Shown: positions 43,783 through 52,085 of the stretch, in pieces
How positions within the stretch are numbered: position 1 is the first letter of the stretch
Layout: each line of letters starts with the position of its first letter
NCBI RefSeq assembly: GCF_003751225.1
Contig: NZ_RJKE01000001.1
Span: 4,650,001-4,714,000 of the forward strand
DNA from: Actinocorallia herbida
GTDB taxonomy: Bacteria; Actinomycetota; Actinomycetes; Streptosporangiales; Streptosporangiaceae
Reading direction: 5' to 3'
DNA length: 64,000 bases
Translations under genes and position numbers: made by a program
The notes under the pieces: model-generated
The model's database searches: none
What the model was told of the DNA's origin: nothing
The model's input: only the letters and a program-made list of their open reading frames with translations

Positions 43783-45066
43783 GTGTTGGACGAAGCGCGC
43801 ACCTGGGTGCTGCGGCTCGACGCGGACGGACCCGTGCCCGAGCCCGTCTGCGGGGCGGCCACGCTGGGCGCGGTGACCGGGTTGCTCGGCCCCGGGCCGG
43901 TCCGGTGGTCGGTGCGGGTCGCCGCGGCGATGACCGCGGAGGTCATCGAGCGGGTGCCCGAGCACGGAGGCGGCGCGGTGCCGGAGCGGACGCTGGGCCG
44001 CGCGGTCGAGGCGACGGTGTTCCTCACCCTCTTCGGGCTGCTCACCGACCGGAGCGTGTCCCCGCTGGAGGTCGCGCCGGAGGCCGTGGAGGCGAACGCC
44101 GCGCTCGTCCACCGGAACATCTCACTGGACCGGGTGCTGCGCGGGGTGCGGATCGGCCACGCCAGGCTGCACCGCGAGCTGATGGCCGCGATCGAGCGCG
44201 AGCCCGAGCCGGTCCGGTCGGCCGAGAGCCACCGCGTGTCCGAGGCCCTGTTCGAGTACGCCGACGTCCAGGCCAGCCGGCTCGCCGAGGAGTACATCGC
44301 CGAGCGCGACCGCTGGCAGGCGGGCACGGAGGCGGCCCGCCGCGCGGTCGTGGAGGACCTGCTGGCCGCGCGCCGCGTCACCGCAGACCGGGCGGCCCGG
44401 GTCCTCGGGTGCTCGCTCGACCGGCACCACCTCGCGCTCATCGTCTGGACCGACGACGCCGACGGACGGGCCGCGGACCTCGCCCGGTACGCGGGCGCGT
44501 TCGCCAGGGACACCGGAGCCGAGCAGTCCCTCACCGTGCGGGACGGCCCGTCGGCGCTGTGGGCCTGGGCCGGGTGGGCCACCCGGCCCTCCGACGACCT
44601 TCTGGCCCGCGCGCTGCGGGAGCCTCCACCGGGCATCCGGGTGGCGGCCGGGCCCGTGGCGTCCGGCCAGGAGGGGTTCCGCCGCAGCCACCTCGGCGCG
44701 CGCGCGGCCGAGCGGATCGCCCTGCGGATCGGCGACCGGGTGCGCGCCTACCCGGAGGTGAGCGTGGAGGTGCTGGCCACCGCCGACGTCGAGGAGGCGC
44801 GCTGGTACGTCGCGGAGGTCCTGGGCGAGCTCGCCGACCCGGGCCCGCGCGCGGCGGAACTCCGCGAGACGCTCCGGGTGTATCTGGAGCAGGGCCGCAG
44901 TCCCGCCCTCGCCGCGGAACTGCTGAGCGTGAGCCGTAACACCGTCACCTACCGGGTGCGGCGGGCCGAGGAGCTCCTCGGGCGGCCGGTCGGCGTAGGC
45001 CACGAGGTCTGGCTCGCGCTGCGCGCGGCCACCGCCCTGCCTCCCGGCGGTCCCTCGACGCCATGA
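43783..45066 (+). CDS. PucR/CdaR-family transcriptional regulator
   Basis: A 427-aa regulator. The C-terminal PucR HTH is clear at ~370-420 (LRVYLEQGRSPALAAELLSV, SRNTVTYRVRRAEELLGRPV). The N-terminal ~170 residues are a helical sensory region (RNISLDRVLRGVRIGHARLH), and a GGDEF-like CdaR middle domain covers ~190-340 (LGCSLDRHHLALIVWTDDAD). Such proteins activate neighbouring catabolic operons in response to metabolites. The start taken is GTG 43783. It is divergent from the amidohydrolase and 101 nt upstream of the catabolic operon. Confidence 0.87.
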   Translation: MLDEARTWVLRLDADGPVPEPVCGAATLGAVTGLLGPGPVRWSVRVAAAMTAEVIERVPEHGGGAVPERTLGRAVEATVFLTLFGLLTDRSVSPLEVAPEAVEANAALVHRNISLDRVLRGVRIGHARLHRELMAAIEREPEPVRSAESHRVSEALFEYADVQASRLAEEYIAERDRWQAGTEAARRAVVEDLLAARRVTADRAARVLGCSLDRHHLALIVWTDDADGRAADLARYAGAFARDTGAEQSLTVRDGPSALWAWAGWATRPSDDLLARALREPPPGIRVAAGPVASGQEGFRRSHLGARAAERIALRIGDRVRAYPEVSVEVLATADVEEARWYVAEVLGELADPGPRAAELRETLRVYLEQGRSPALAAELLSVSRNTVTYRVRRAEELLGRPVGVGHEVWLALRAATALPPGGPSTP

Positions 45067-45074
45067 CGCCGTCG

Positions 45075-45112
45075 GCCCAAAAGGATCCGATCACTTTGGG
45101 CTGACGGCCCAA
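45075..45112 (+). promoter_or_regulatory. probable PucR operator of the catabolic operon
   Basis: GCCCAAA (45075-45081) and TTTGGGC (45095-45101) form a dyad with a 13-base gap; a third half-site GGCCCAA (45106-45112) follows directly. It lies 56-93 nt before the FAH gene start, where an activator would bind. Confidence 0.6.
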
Positions 45113-45167
45113 GCACTCCTCCTGCGGTTCCTCGTTCAATCGGGGCACCCGTCATCGAGGAGGAACC

Positions 45168-46004
45168 ATGCGCATCGCCAATCTCGCCGGCCGGGCCGTG
45201 CTGCTGACCGGAGACGGCGCCGTGGACGTCCACAAGGCGTCCGGCGGCGTCCTCGGCCCCGATCCCCAGGCCCTGTTCGAGCGCTGGGAGGAGGCCCTGC
45301 CCGTCCTCGCGGCCCTGGAAGGTGAGGCCGTCCCCTACGCCGACGACGACCTGCGCCCGCCCGTCCCGCGGCCCAGCCAGGTCTTCGCGATCGGCGTCAA
45401 CTACCGCGACCACGCCGAGGAGGCCGAGCTGGAGGCCGCGTCCTCCTGGCCGGTGACCTTCACCAAGTTCCCGTCCTGCCTGACCGGCCCCGTCGCGCGG
45501 GTCGACCTGCCCGAGGGCTGGGTGGACTGGGAGGCCGAGCTCGTCGTGGTCATCGGCCGGGGCGGCCACCGGATCGCGGAGGACGCGGCCTGGGAGCACG
45601 TCGCGGGCCTCACCGTCGGCCAGGACCTCTCCGAGCGGATCGGCCAGTGGTCGGGACCCGCGCCGCAGCAGTTCTCGCTGGGCAAGTCGCACCCCGGGTT
45701 CGGCCCGACGGGCCCGGCCGTGGTCACGCTGGAGGAGATCCCCGAGCCGGGCGACCTGCGGATCGGCTGCACGCTCAACGGCGAGACCATGCAGGACGGC
45801 AGGACCGGGAACATGATCCTCTCCGTGCCGGAGCTCATCGCCAAGCTCTCCGCCGTCACGCTGCTGCGCTCCGGCGACCTCATCTTCACCGGCACTCCCG
45901 CCGGGATCGGCGCGACCCGCACCCCGCCGCGCCTCCTCGCGGCCGGCGACGAGCTCGTCACCACGATCGAGCACCTCGGCGCCCTCCGCACGACGTTCGC
46001 CTGA
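45168..46004 (+). CDS. fumarylacetoacetate hydrolase family protein
   Basis: A 278-aa enzyme with the FAH fold. The N-terminal ~70 residues are a small cap. The catalytic domain starts at VFAIGVNYRDHAEEAELE (~74). The metal-binding Glu pair is in DWEAELVVVIGRGG (~120), and the last ligand Asp in VGQDLSERIGQW. The conserved end LLRSGDLIFTGTPAGIG is present. The family hydrolyses, hydrates or isomerises ring-cleavage products (as 2-hydroxyhepta-2,4-dienedioate isomerase or related hydratases). It is first in an operon with a dioxygenase, ligase and hydroxylase. GAGGAGGAACC precedes the ATG. Confidence 0.88.
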   Translation: MRIANLAGRAVLLTGDGAVDVHKASGGVLGPDPQALFERWEEALPVLAALEGEAVPYADDDLRPPVPRPSQVFAIGVNYRDHAEEAELEAASSWPVTFTKFPSCLTGPVARVDLPEGWVDWEAELVVVIGRGGHRIAEDAAWEHVAGLTVGQDLSERIGQWSGPAPQQFSLGKSHPGFGPTGPAVVTLEEIPEPGDLRIGCTLNGETMQDGRTGNMILSVPELIAKLSAVTLLRSGDLIFTGTPAGIGATRTPPRLLAAGDELVTTIEHLGALRTTFA

Positions 46005-46030
46005 CGGACCGGGCAGAAAGGAGCGAACCC

Positions 46031-47137
46031 ATGCATGCCGACCCGCACAAGGACCTGCACAGCGAGCAGGGCGCGCTGCGCGGCGAGCACCCCGGACGGG
46101 CCGCCGACCCCGTGATCAAGGTCAGGGACCTGGCCTGGCTCGACCTGGTCAAGCCCGACCTCGACCGCGCCGAGGGCTTCGCCCACGACTTCGGGTTCAG
46201 GACCGTCGAGCGGACCCCGGGCGAGCTGCGGCTGCGCGGCGCGCTCGCGGGCACCGACTGCCTGGTCATCCGGCGCGGCCCCCGCTCCCGGTTCGCCGGA
46301 CCGGTGTTCCAGGCCGCCGCCGACGCCGACCTCGACCGGCTCGCGCGCGCCACCGGCGGAGGCGTCGAGGAGCTGGAGACGGGCGGCCGGGCCGTCACCG
46401 CCTTCACCCCCTCCGGCCTGAGGGTCCAGGTCGTCTACGGCGCGCCCGAACACACCGCCCTCCCGACGCAGAGCCCTCTGACCGTGAACAGTGGCGGCGG
46501 GTTCCCCCGCGTCAACGCGGCCCAGCGGCCCGAACGCGCGCCCGCCCTGGTGGAACGGCTCGGTCACGTGGTCCTGGCCAGCACCGTGTTCCTGCGCGAC
46601 CTCGACTGGTTCCTCGAACATCTCGGCCTGATCGTCAGCGACTTCCTGTACCTCGACGGGCAGCGCGACCGGGGCCCCGTCATGGCCTTCATCCGGTGCG
46701 ACCGGGGCGACGAGCCCGCCGACCACCACACCCTCGCCCTGCTGCTGTCCCCCGCCGCCGGATATGTCCACTCCGCGTACCAGGTCGCCGACCTCGACGC
46801 CCTGGCCGCCGGAGGCGAGCACCTGAAGGAGCGCGGGCACCGGCGCTCGTGGGGCATCGGGCGGCACATCCAGGGCAGCCAGATCTTCGACTACTGGCGC
46901 GACCCCGACCGGCTGCTGGTGGAGCACTTCACCGACGGCGACCGCTTCGACAGCTCCCTGGAGCCGGGCTGGGACACCATGACGGCCTCGGGCCTCCGCC
47001 AGTGGGGGCCGCCCGCCACGTCCGACTTCCTCGGCAACGGCCCCGCGATGCTGCGCGACGCCGTCCGGGCGCTGCGCGCCGACAACGAGCTCGACCTCCC
47101 GAGGATCCTCGCCCTCGGCAAGGCCATGAGCTCCTGA
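46031..47137 (+). CDS. extradiol (VOC-fold) ring-cleavage dioxygenase
   Basis: A 368-aa protein with two vicinal-oxygen-chelate modules. The N-terminal one (~30-145, WLDLVKPDLDRAEGFAHDFG) lacks the metal ligands. The C-terminal one has His in ERLGHVVLASTVF (~178), His in GYVHSAYQVADLD (~242) and Glu in RLLVEHFTDGDRF (~300), the 2-His-1-carboxylate iron site of type I extradiol enzymes. It should cleave a catechol-type ring made by the hydroxylase downstream. It follows the FAH gene by 26 nt. After its stop come seven 11-bp tandem repeats. Confidence 0.85.
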   Translation: MHADPHKDLHSEQGALRGEHPGRAADPVIKVRDLAWLDLVKPDLDRAEGFAHDFGFRTVERTPGELRLRGALAGTDCLVIRRGPRSRFAGPVFQAAADADLDRLARATGGGVEELETGGRAVTAFTPSGLRVQVVYGAPEHTALPTQSPLTVNSGGGFPRVNAAQRPERAPALVERLGHVVLASTVFLRDLDWFLEHLGLIVSDFLYLDGQRDRGPVMAFIRCDRGDEPADHHTLALLLSPAAGYVHSAYQVADLDALAAGGEHLKERGHRRSWGIGRHIQGSQIFDYWRDPDRLLVEHFTDGDRFDSSLEPGWDTMTASGLRQWGPPATSDFLGNGPAMLRDAVRALRADNELDLPRILALGKAMSS

Positions 47138-47145
47138 CCCCGGTT

Positions 47146-47222
47146 CCCCACCCCGTCCCCACCCCGTCCCCACCCCGTCCCCACCCCGTCCCCACCCCGT
47201 CCCCACCCCGTCCCCACCCCGT
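47146..47222. repeat. seven tandem copies of an 11-bp unit (CCCCACCCCGT)
   Basis: Seven perfect back-to-back copies fill most of the 125-nt gap between the dioxygenase stop (47137) and the ligase start (47263). The C-rich strand is the coding strand; the other reads ACGGGGTGGGG, with repeated G4 runs that could form G-quadruplexes. 11 bp is about one helical turn. It is unlike any other sequence in the window. Confidence 0.95.
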
Positions 47223-47262
47223 CCCCGGCGCGACCGGCCCGACCCGTCCCGAGGAGAACCCG

Positions 47263-49137
47263 ATGGTTCCCGCCCCGCACACCCAGGGAGACCGCCCGCT
47301 CGTCCTGCTCCCCGAGGACGTCCCGGTCATCGAAGCGGTCCCGCTTTCCGAACGCGGCATTCCCGCCACCACCTATGCGCTGCTGAGCCGCACCGCGACG
47401 GCCCACCCCGAACGGCCCGCGCTGCACCTGCTCGGCGAGAACGGCGCGCCCTGGCGGGAGGCCCCCGTCTGGACCTACGGCGAACTGCAGGCGCGCGTGC
47501 ACCAGGCCGCGAACGCCTACGCCGAACTCGGGCTCGCCGAGGGCGGCGTGGTCGCGCTGATGCTGCCCAACCTTGGCGCGACCTACGCCGCGCTCCTCGG
47601 CGCGCAGGCGGCCGGGATCGCGGCCCCGGTCAACCCGATGCTCGCCGAGGACCACCTCGTGGAGATCCTCACGCTGACCGGGCCCGACGTGCTGCTCGCG
47701 CCCGGTCCCGACCTGTCCCCCGAACTGTGGGCCAAGGCGCGGCGAATCGCCGCCCGGCTGCCCGGACTGCGCGCGCTGGCCGCCGTCGGCGGGCCGCCCG
47801 GGGCCGAAGGCGGGGCCGACTTCGACGCCGTCGCCGCGGCCCAGCCGGCCGACCGGCTGCGCACCGGCCACCGGCCCGGCCCCGGGGACCTCGCCGCCTA
47901 CTTCCATACCGGCGGCACGACCGGCGTGCCGAAGGTCGCCCCGCACACCCACGCCATGGAGGTCTACATGGCCTGGGCGCTCGGCTGCTCCGGCGTCTTC
48001 CTGGAAGGGGCCGTCTCGCTCTCCGGGCTGCCGCTGTTCCACGTCAACGCCGTCCACGTCACCGGGCTCGGGCCGTTCCTGCACGGGACGGCCGTGGTGA
48101 GCCTCGGACCGCGCGGCTACCGCGACAAGGCGCTCATGGCGGACTTCTGGCGCATCATCGAGCACTACAAGGTGACGAGCTTCTCCGGCGTGCCGACCGT
48201 GTACTCCTCGCTCCCGCCGGTCCCCGAGGACGCCGACCTGTCCAGTCTGCGCGCCGGGGCCGTCGGCGCCGCGCCGCTGCCGCGCGCGACCCGCACCGCC
48301 TTCGAGTCCTCGGCGAAGGTGCCCATGCTGGAGGGCTACGGGCTGACCGAGGCGACGTGCGCGACCTCGACCACGCCGGCGTTCGCGCCGCGCCCCGGCT
48401 CGGTCGGGCTGCGGCTGCCCTACCAGCGGGTCAAGGCGGTCACCGTGGACCCGGACGAGGTCCCGACCGGCGACTGCCCGCCGGGGACCCCGGGCGTCCT
48501 GGCGATCAGCGGGCCGAGCGTCTTCCCCGGCTACCTGCGGCCCGGCCCCGACGGCCCCGCGCCCGACCCCGCGGGGAAGATCTTCGACGGGTGGCTGCTC
48601 ACCGGCGACCTCGGGAAGGTCGACGAGGAGGGCTACCTCTACCTCACCGGACGGGCCAAGGACCTCATCATCCGCGGCGGCCACAACATCGACCCCCGGC
48701 CCGTCGAGGAGTCCCTGCTCGCGCACCCCGACGTGCGGGAGGCCGCCGTCGTCGGCGCGCCGGACGCGCACTCCGGCGAGGTGCCCGTCGCCTACCTCGT
48801 CCTCGCCGAGGGCGCTCACGCGGACGAGGCCGAGCTGCTGGCCTGGGCGCGGGAGCACGCCCCCGAGCCCGCCGCGACGCCCCGGTCCGTGCACGTGGTC
48901 GAGAGCCTGCCGGTGACCGTCGTCGGCAAGATCTTCAAGCCCGCCCTCGTCGAGGACGCGGTGCGGCGGGTGGTCGCCGCGGTGCTCGACGCGGCAGGGC
49001 TCGCCGACACCGTCGAGGTCGAGACCCGCGAGGGAAGGCCGCACGCCGTCGTCCGGGTCTCCGGCGACCCCGGAGGGCTCTCCGCCGAGCTCGACCGGTT
49101 CCCGTTCACGCACGAGATCGCCGGGGGGCGGGCATGA
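47263..49137 (+). CDS. acyl-CoA synthetase (AMP-dependent, ANL family)
   Basis: A 624-aa ligase. The phosphate loop is YFHTGGTTGVPKVAPHTHAM (~210), followed by EGYGLTEATCATST (~365) and the adenylate-binding LTGDLGKVDEEGYLYLTGRA (~448). The catalytic Lys is in VVGKIFKPALVED (~553). A ~50-residue tail beyond the usual end is odd for the family. It should convert an aromatic or alkyl acid to its CoA thioester. ATG 47263 has GAGGAGAACCC upstream. Its stop overlaps the hydroxylase start as ATGA. Confidence 0.9.
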   Translation: MVPAPHTQGDRPLVLLPEDVPVIEAVPLSERGIPATTYALLSRTATAHPERPALHLLGENGAPWREAPVWTYGELQARVHQAANAYAELGLAEGGVVALMLPNLGATYAALLGAQAAGIAAPVNPMLAEDHLVEILTLTGPDVLLAPGPDLSPELWAKARRIAARLPGLRALAAVGGPPGAEGGADFDAVAAAQPADRLRTGHRPGPGDLAAYFHTGGTTGVPKVAPHTHAMEVYMAWALGCSGVFLEGAVSLSGLPLFHVNAVHVTGLGPFLHGTAVVSLGPRGYRDKALMADFWRIIEHYKVTSFSGVPTVYSSLPPVPEDADLSSLRAGAVGAAPLPRATRTAFESSAKVPMLEGYGLTEATCATSTTPAFAPRPGSVGLRLPYQRVKAVTVDPDEVPTGDCPPGTPGVLAISGPSVFPGYLRPGPDGPAPDPAGKIFDGWLLTGDLGKVDEEGYLYLTGRAKDLIIRGGHNIDPRPVEESLLAHPDVREAAVVGAPDAHSGEVPVAYLVLAEGAHADEAELLAWAREHAPEPAATPRSVHVVESLPVTVVGKIFKPALVEDAVRRVVAAVLDAAGLADTVEVETREGRPHAVVRVSGDPGGLSAELDRFPFTHEIAGGRA

Positions 49138-50711
49138 GCGAGCGGACCCCCGTCCTCATCGTCGGCGCGGGCCCCACCGGGACTGCCTGCGCGATCCTCC
49201 TCGCCCGGTACGGGGTGCCGAGCCTCGTCGTCGAGCGCCATCCCGAGGTGTATCGGCTACCCCGGGCCGTCCACCTGGACGACGAGGTGCTGCGCGTCCT
49301 CCAGGCGCTCGGCGTCGCCGACGCGTTCACCGGGATCAGCAGGCCCGCTCCCGGGATGCGGCTGCTCGACGCGCGGCTGCGCCCCATGGCGGAGTTCCAC
49401 CGCGACAGGCTCGTCGGCGAGCACGGCTGGCCGGAGTCGAACCTGTTCGACCAGCCCGACCTGGAACTGCTGCTGCGCGCGGAACTCGCCGGGCATCCCG
49501 AAGCGCGGCTGCTCACCGGGGTGGAGGTCGAGAAGATCGAGCCGGGCGACGCCGCCAGGCCCGCCGTGGCCGTGCTGCGCGACGTGGACGGCGGCGCGGT
49601 CCGGACCGTCGAGGCGCAAGCCGTCCTCGGGTGCGACGGGGCCAACAGCCTGGTCCGCGCGACGATCGGCGCGGAGATGCGCGACCTGCGGTTCACCGAG
49701 CAGTGGCTCGTCATCGACGTGCGGTGCGCGCACCGGCTCGGCGAGTACGACGGCGTCGACCAGATCTGCGACCCGCGCCGTGCCGCGACGTTCATGCGGA
49801 TCGGCGCAGAGCGCTACCGCTGGGAGTTCCGGATGCGGGACGGCGAGACGCCGGAGGAGCTGACCCGGCCCGAGTCGCTCACGCGCCTCCTCGCCCCCTG
49901 GACCGGGGACCTCCCCTTCGCCGAGCTCGAGGTCATCCGCAGCGCCTCCTACACGTTCAAGGCCCGGGTCGCCGACCGCTGGCGGGCCGGCCGGCTGTTC
50001 CTGCTCGGGGACGCCGCCCACCTCACCCCGCCGTTCATCGGCCAGGGCATGTGCGCCGGGCTGCGCGACGCGGCCAACCTGAGCTGGAAGCTCGCCGCGG
50101 CCGGCGCCGATCCCGTGGCGGGGGACGGGCTCCTGGACACCTACCAGAGCGAACGGGCCCCGCACGTCACGACCGTCGTCAAGACCGCGGTGTCGATCGG
50201 GCGGGCCATGACGGGGGGCCAGGACAAGACGGCCTTCGTGCGCCGGGCCCTCCTCGGCGTCCTCACCCGGATCGCCGCGGTGCGGCACGCGATGACGAAG
50301 AGCGTCTCGCCCCCGCTGGGGCGCGGACCGCTCGTGGCGGGCGGGCGGCTGGCCGGGACGTTCCTGCCGCAGCCGTCGCTCACCGTCGACGGCGCGGCCC
50401 ACCGGCTGGACGACCTGCTCGGGACCGGGTTCACCGTCGTCACCCGCCTCCCGGCCACGCCGTCGCTGACCGGGCTCGCCGCGGACCTGAACGCCGTCGT
50501 CGTGCACGCCGGACCCGACCGGACCGAGATACTGCGCCCCGACGGCTCCCGCACGACCGGGCACGAGGACGTCCTGGCGGGCTGGCTGTCGGGGGGCCGG
50601 GCCGTCGCGGCGGTGGTCCGCCCCGATCGCACGGTCCTCACCTCCTTCGCGGAGCTCACCCGGCTCCCCGCCGCCGACTGGCGGAAGCTCCTTCCTCCCA
50701 CCACCCCCTGA
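49134..50711 (+). CDS. FAD-dependent aromatic hydroxylase (MhpA-like)
   Basis: A 525-aa group A flavin monooxygenase. FAD-binding GxGxxG is PVLIVGAGPTGTACAILLAR (~6-25). The second site is AVLGCDGANSLVRATIG (~165). The third is LFLLGDAAHLTPPFIGQGMC (~290). A thioredoxin-like C-terminal domain follows. It resembles 3-(3-hydroxyphenyl)propionate hydroxylase MhpA and related ortho-hydroxylases that make catechols. That matches the extradiol dioxygenase two genes upstream. It overlaps the ligase gene by 4 bases, so it is co-translated. Actual substrate is unproven. Confidence 0.88.
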   Translation: MSERTPVLIVGAGPTGTACAILLARYGVPSLVVERHPEVYRLPRAVHLDDEVLRVLQALGVADAFTGISRPAPGMRLLDARLRPMAEFHRDRLVGEHGWPESNLFDQPDLELLLRAELAGHPEARLLTGVEVEKIEPGDAARPAVAVLRDVDGGAVRTVEAQAVLGCDGANSLVRATIGAEMRDLRFTEQWLVIDVRCAHRLGEYDGVDQICDPRRAATFMRIGAERYRWEFRMRDGETPEELTRPESLTRLLAPWTGDLPFAELEVIRSASYTFKARVADRWRAGRLFLLGDAAHLTPPFIGQGMCAGLRDAANLSWKLAAAGADPVAGDGLLDTYQSERAPHVTTVVKTAVSIGRAMTGGQDKTAFVRRALLGVLTRIAAVRHAMTKSVSPPLGRGPLVAGGRLAGTFLPQPSLTVDGAAHRLDDLLGTGFTVVTRLPATPSLTGLAADLNAVVVHAGPDRTEILRPDGSRTTGHEDVLAGWLSGGRAVAAVVRPDRTVLTSFAELTRLPAADWRKLLPPTTP

Positions 50712-50741
50712 GAGCGCACCGTTGCAGAGGAGACCCCCCGA

Positions 50742-51785
50742 ATGAGAGGCAAGAGAGTCCGGATCGCCCTGGCGGTGGTCCTCGCCCTGGTCATGGCCGT
50801 GGTCGCGACCGTCCACTTCGGCGAGGACGCCATCACCGAGGCGGTGATCCGGGCCAAGGTGACCGAGGAACAGGACCGGAGCCTCCTGGAGGACAAGGAG
50901 CACATTCAGGTCCTGCTGTGCGGGACCGGCTCGCCCGAGATCAGCGCGGCCCGCGCGCAGGCGTGCACGCTCGTCGCGGCGGGCGGGAAGATGTTCCTGT
51001 TCGACGCGGGCGAGGGCGCCACCAAGTCGCTCGCCGACTCCGACGTGCCCGTCACCGAACTCGACCGGGTGTTCCTCACCCACTTCCACTCCGACCACTT
51101 CAACGGCCTGGCGACCCTCGTCAGCGAGAGCTGGATCTGGGGCCGCAAGGCGCCGCTGCCGGTGTGGGGGCCGGTCGGCACCGAGGAGGTCGTGACGAAC
51201 CTGGGCGCGGCCTACGCGCTCGACAACGGCTATCGCGAGGAGCACATGGGCCCCCAGGCGGAGAACGCCGCCGCGGCCCAGGCCGCCCCGAACGAGATCG
51301 AGATCCCCGAGGGCGCCGAGTCCGTCCGCGTCTACGACGAGGGCGGCATCACCATCGACGCCCGGCTCGTCGATCACGAACCGGTGGAGCCCGCGTTCGG
51401 CTATGTCATGACCTACCGGGGCAAAAAAGTCTTCGTCAGCGGCGACACGAAGGTCACGCCCCGCAACCTCCCGGCCATGCAGGACGCCGACCTCGTCGTC
51501 CACGAGGCCTACGCGGCCCACCTCGTCCGCCGCGCCCTGCCCATCATGCGCGAGGAGGGCCTCAGTTACGAGGCCGACGTCGCCGAACGCACCATCCCGT
51601 ACCACGCCGACACGATCGAGCTCGCGAAGCAGGCGCAGCAGGCCCACGTCAAACGCCTGGCCCTCACCCACCTCACCCCCTGGCCCGACGGCCTCCTCCC
51701 CCGCCGCCAGTTCGTCGCAGGCATGAGCGACCACTACGCCGGCGAGATCACCCTCGGCAAGGACGGCCTCCTCATCGTCGTCTGA
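50742..51785 (+). CDS. membrane-anchored metallo-beta-lactamase-fold hydrolase
   Basis: A 347-aa protein. An N-terminal membrane anchor or signal (VRIALAVVLALVMAVVATVH, ~6-25) is followed by an MBL domain with the zinc motif LTHFHSDHFNGLATLV (HxHxDH, ~112). Further ligands are in GDTKVTPRN and LTHLTPW. The segment LLCGTGSPEISAARAQACTL resembles RNase Z/arylsulfatase-like MBL proteins, which hydrolyse esters or phosphodiesters. It is the last gene of the aromatic operon, 30 nt after the hydroxylase. It could cleave an esterified substrate outside the membrane, but this is inference. Confidence 0.84.
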   Translation: MRGKRVRIALAVVLALVMAVVATVHFGEDAITEAVIRAKVTEEQDRSLLEDKEHIQVLLCGTGSPEISAARAQACTLVAAGGKMFLFDAGEGATKSLADSDVPVTELDRVFLTHFHSDHFNGLATLVSESWIWGRKAPLPVWGPVGTEEVVTNLGAAYALDNGYREEHMGPQAENAAAAQAAPNEIEIPEGAESVRVYDEGGITIDARLVDHEPVEPAFGYVMTYRGKKVFVSGDTKVTPRNLPAMQDADLVVHEAYAAHLVRRALPIMREEGLSYEADVAERTIPYHADTIELAKQAQQAHVKRLALTHLTPWPDGLLPRRQFVAGMSDHYAGEITLGKDGLLIVV

Positions 51786-51798
51786 CACCCCACGCCTC

Positions 51799-51813
51799 CG
51801 GCGGTACCCGCCG
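51799..51813 (+). terminator. possible short terminator of the catabolic operon
   Basis: CGGCGG-TAC-CCGCCG hairpin, 14 nt after the MBL gene stop. Short stem and tight loop, so tentative. Confidence 0.4.
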
Positions 51814-51815
51814 AG

Positions 51816-51906
51816 TCCCACCACGGCACCCTGCACGCCGCGGACCGCACCGACGACGCACCCGGCGCCCGCCTCGTCCTCCGCCTTCCCCCTGCACCGC
51901 CACTGA
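51816..51906 (+). pseudogene. C-terminal scrap of a sensor histidine kinase
   Basis: The plus strand reads ESHHGTLHAADRTDDAPGAR then LVLRLPPAPPL, the typical end of a histidine-kinase ATPase domain (HGGTL-A-D-PGA-F-L-LP). Only ~30 codons remain; nothing upstream fits. It lies in the ~300-base gap between the MBL and kinase genes. The rest of that gap (51910-52085) shows no gene I can support. Confidence 0.55.
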
Positions 51907-52085
51907 CGTCGAGGTCGCCGACGCGGAACGCGACGACGATCGGGGCCCGATCGGGAAGGCCGGGCGCGGCGAGGTCGGGCCGAGCGGAGATCACCATGAG
52001 GAGGCCGACCCCAGGACGGCCTCCCGCGCTGCGCGTCGCGTCGCCGCGGGCTCGGGCCGCGGACCGGTGCGGGACGGCGCGGCGG

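Noticed and set aside
47146..47222. Short repeats as a possible CRISPR array
   Set aside because: Units are contiguous, 11 bp, with no spacers and no cas genes.
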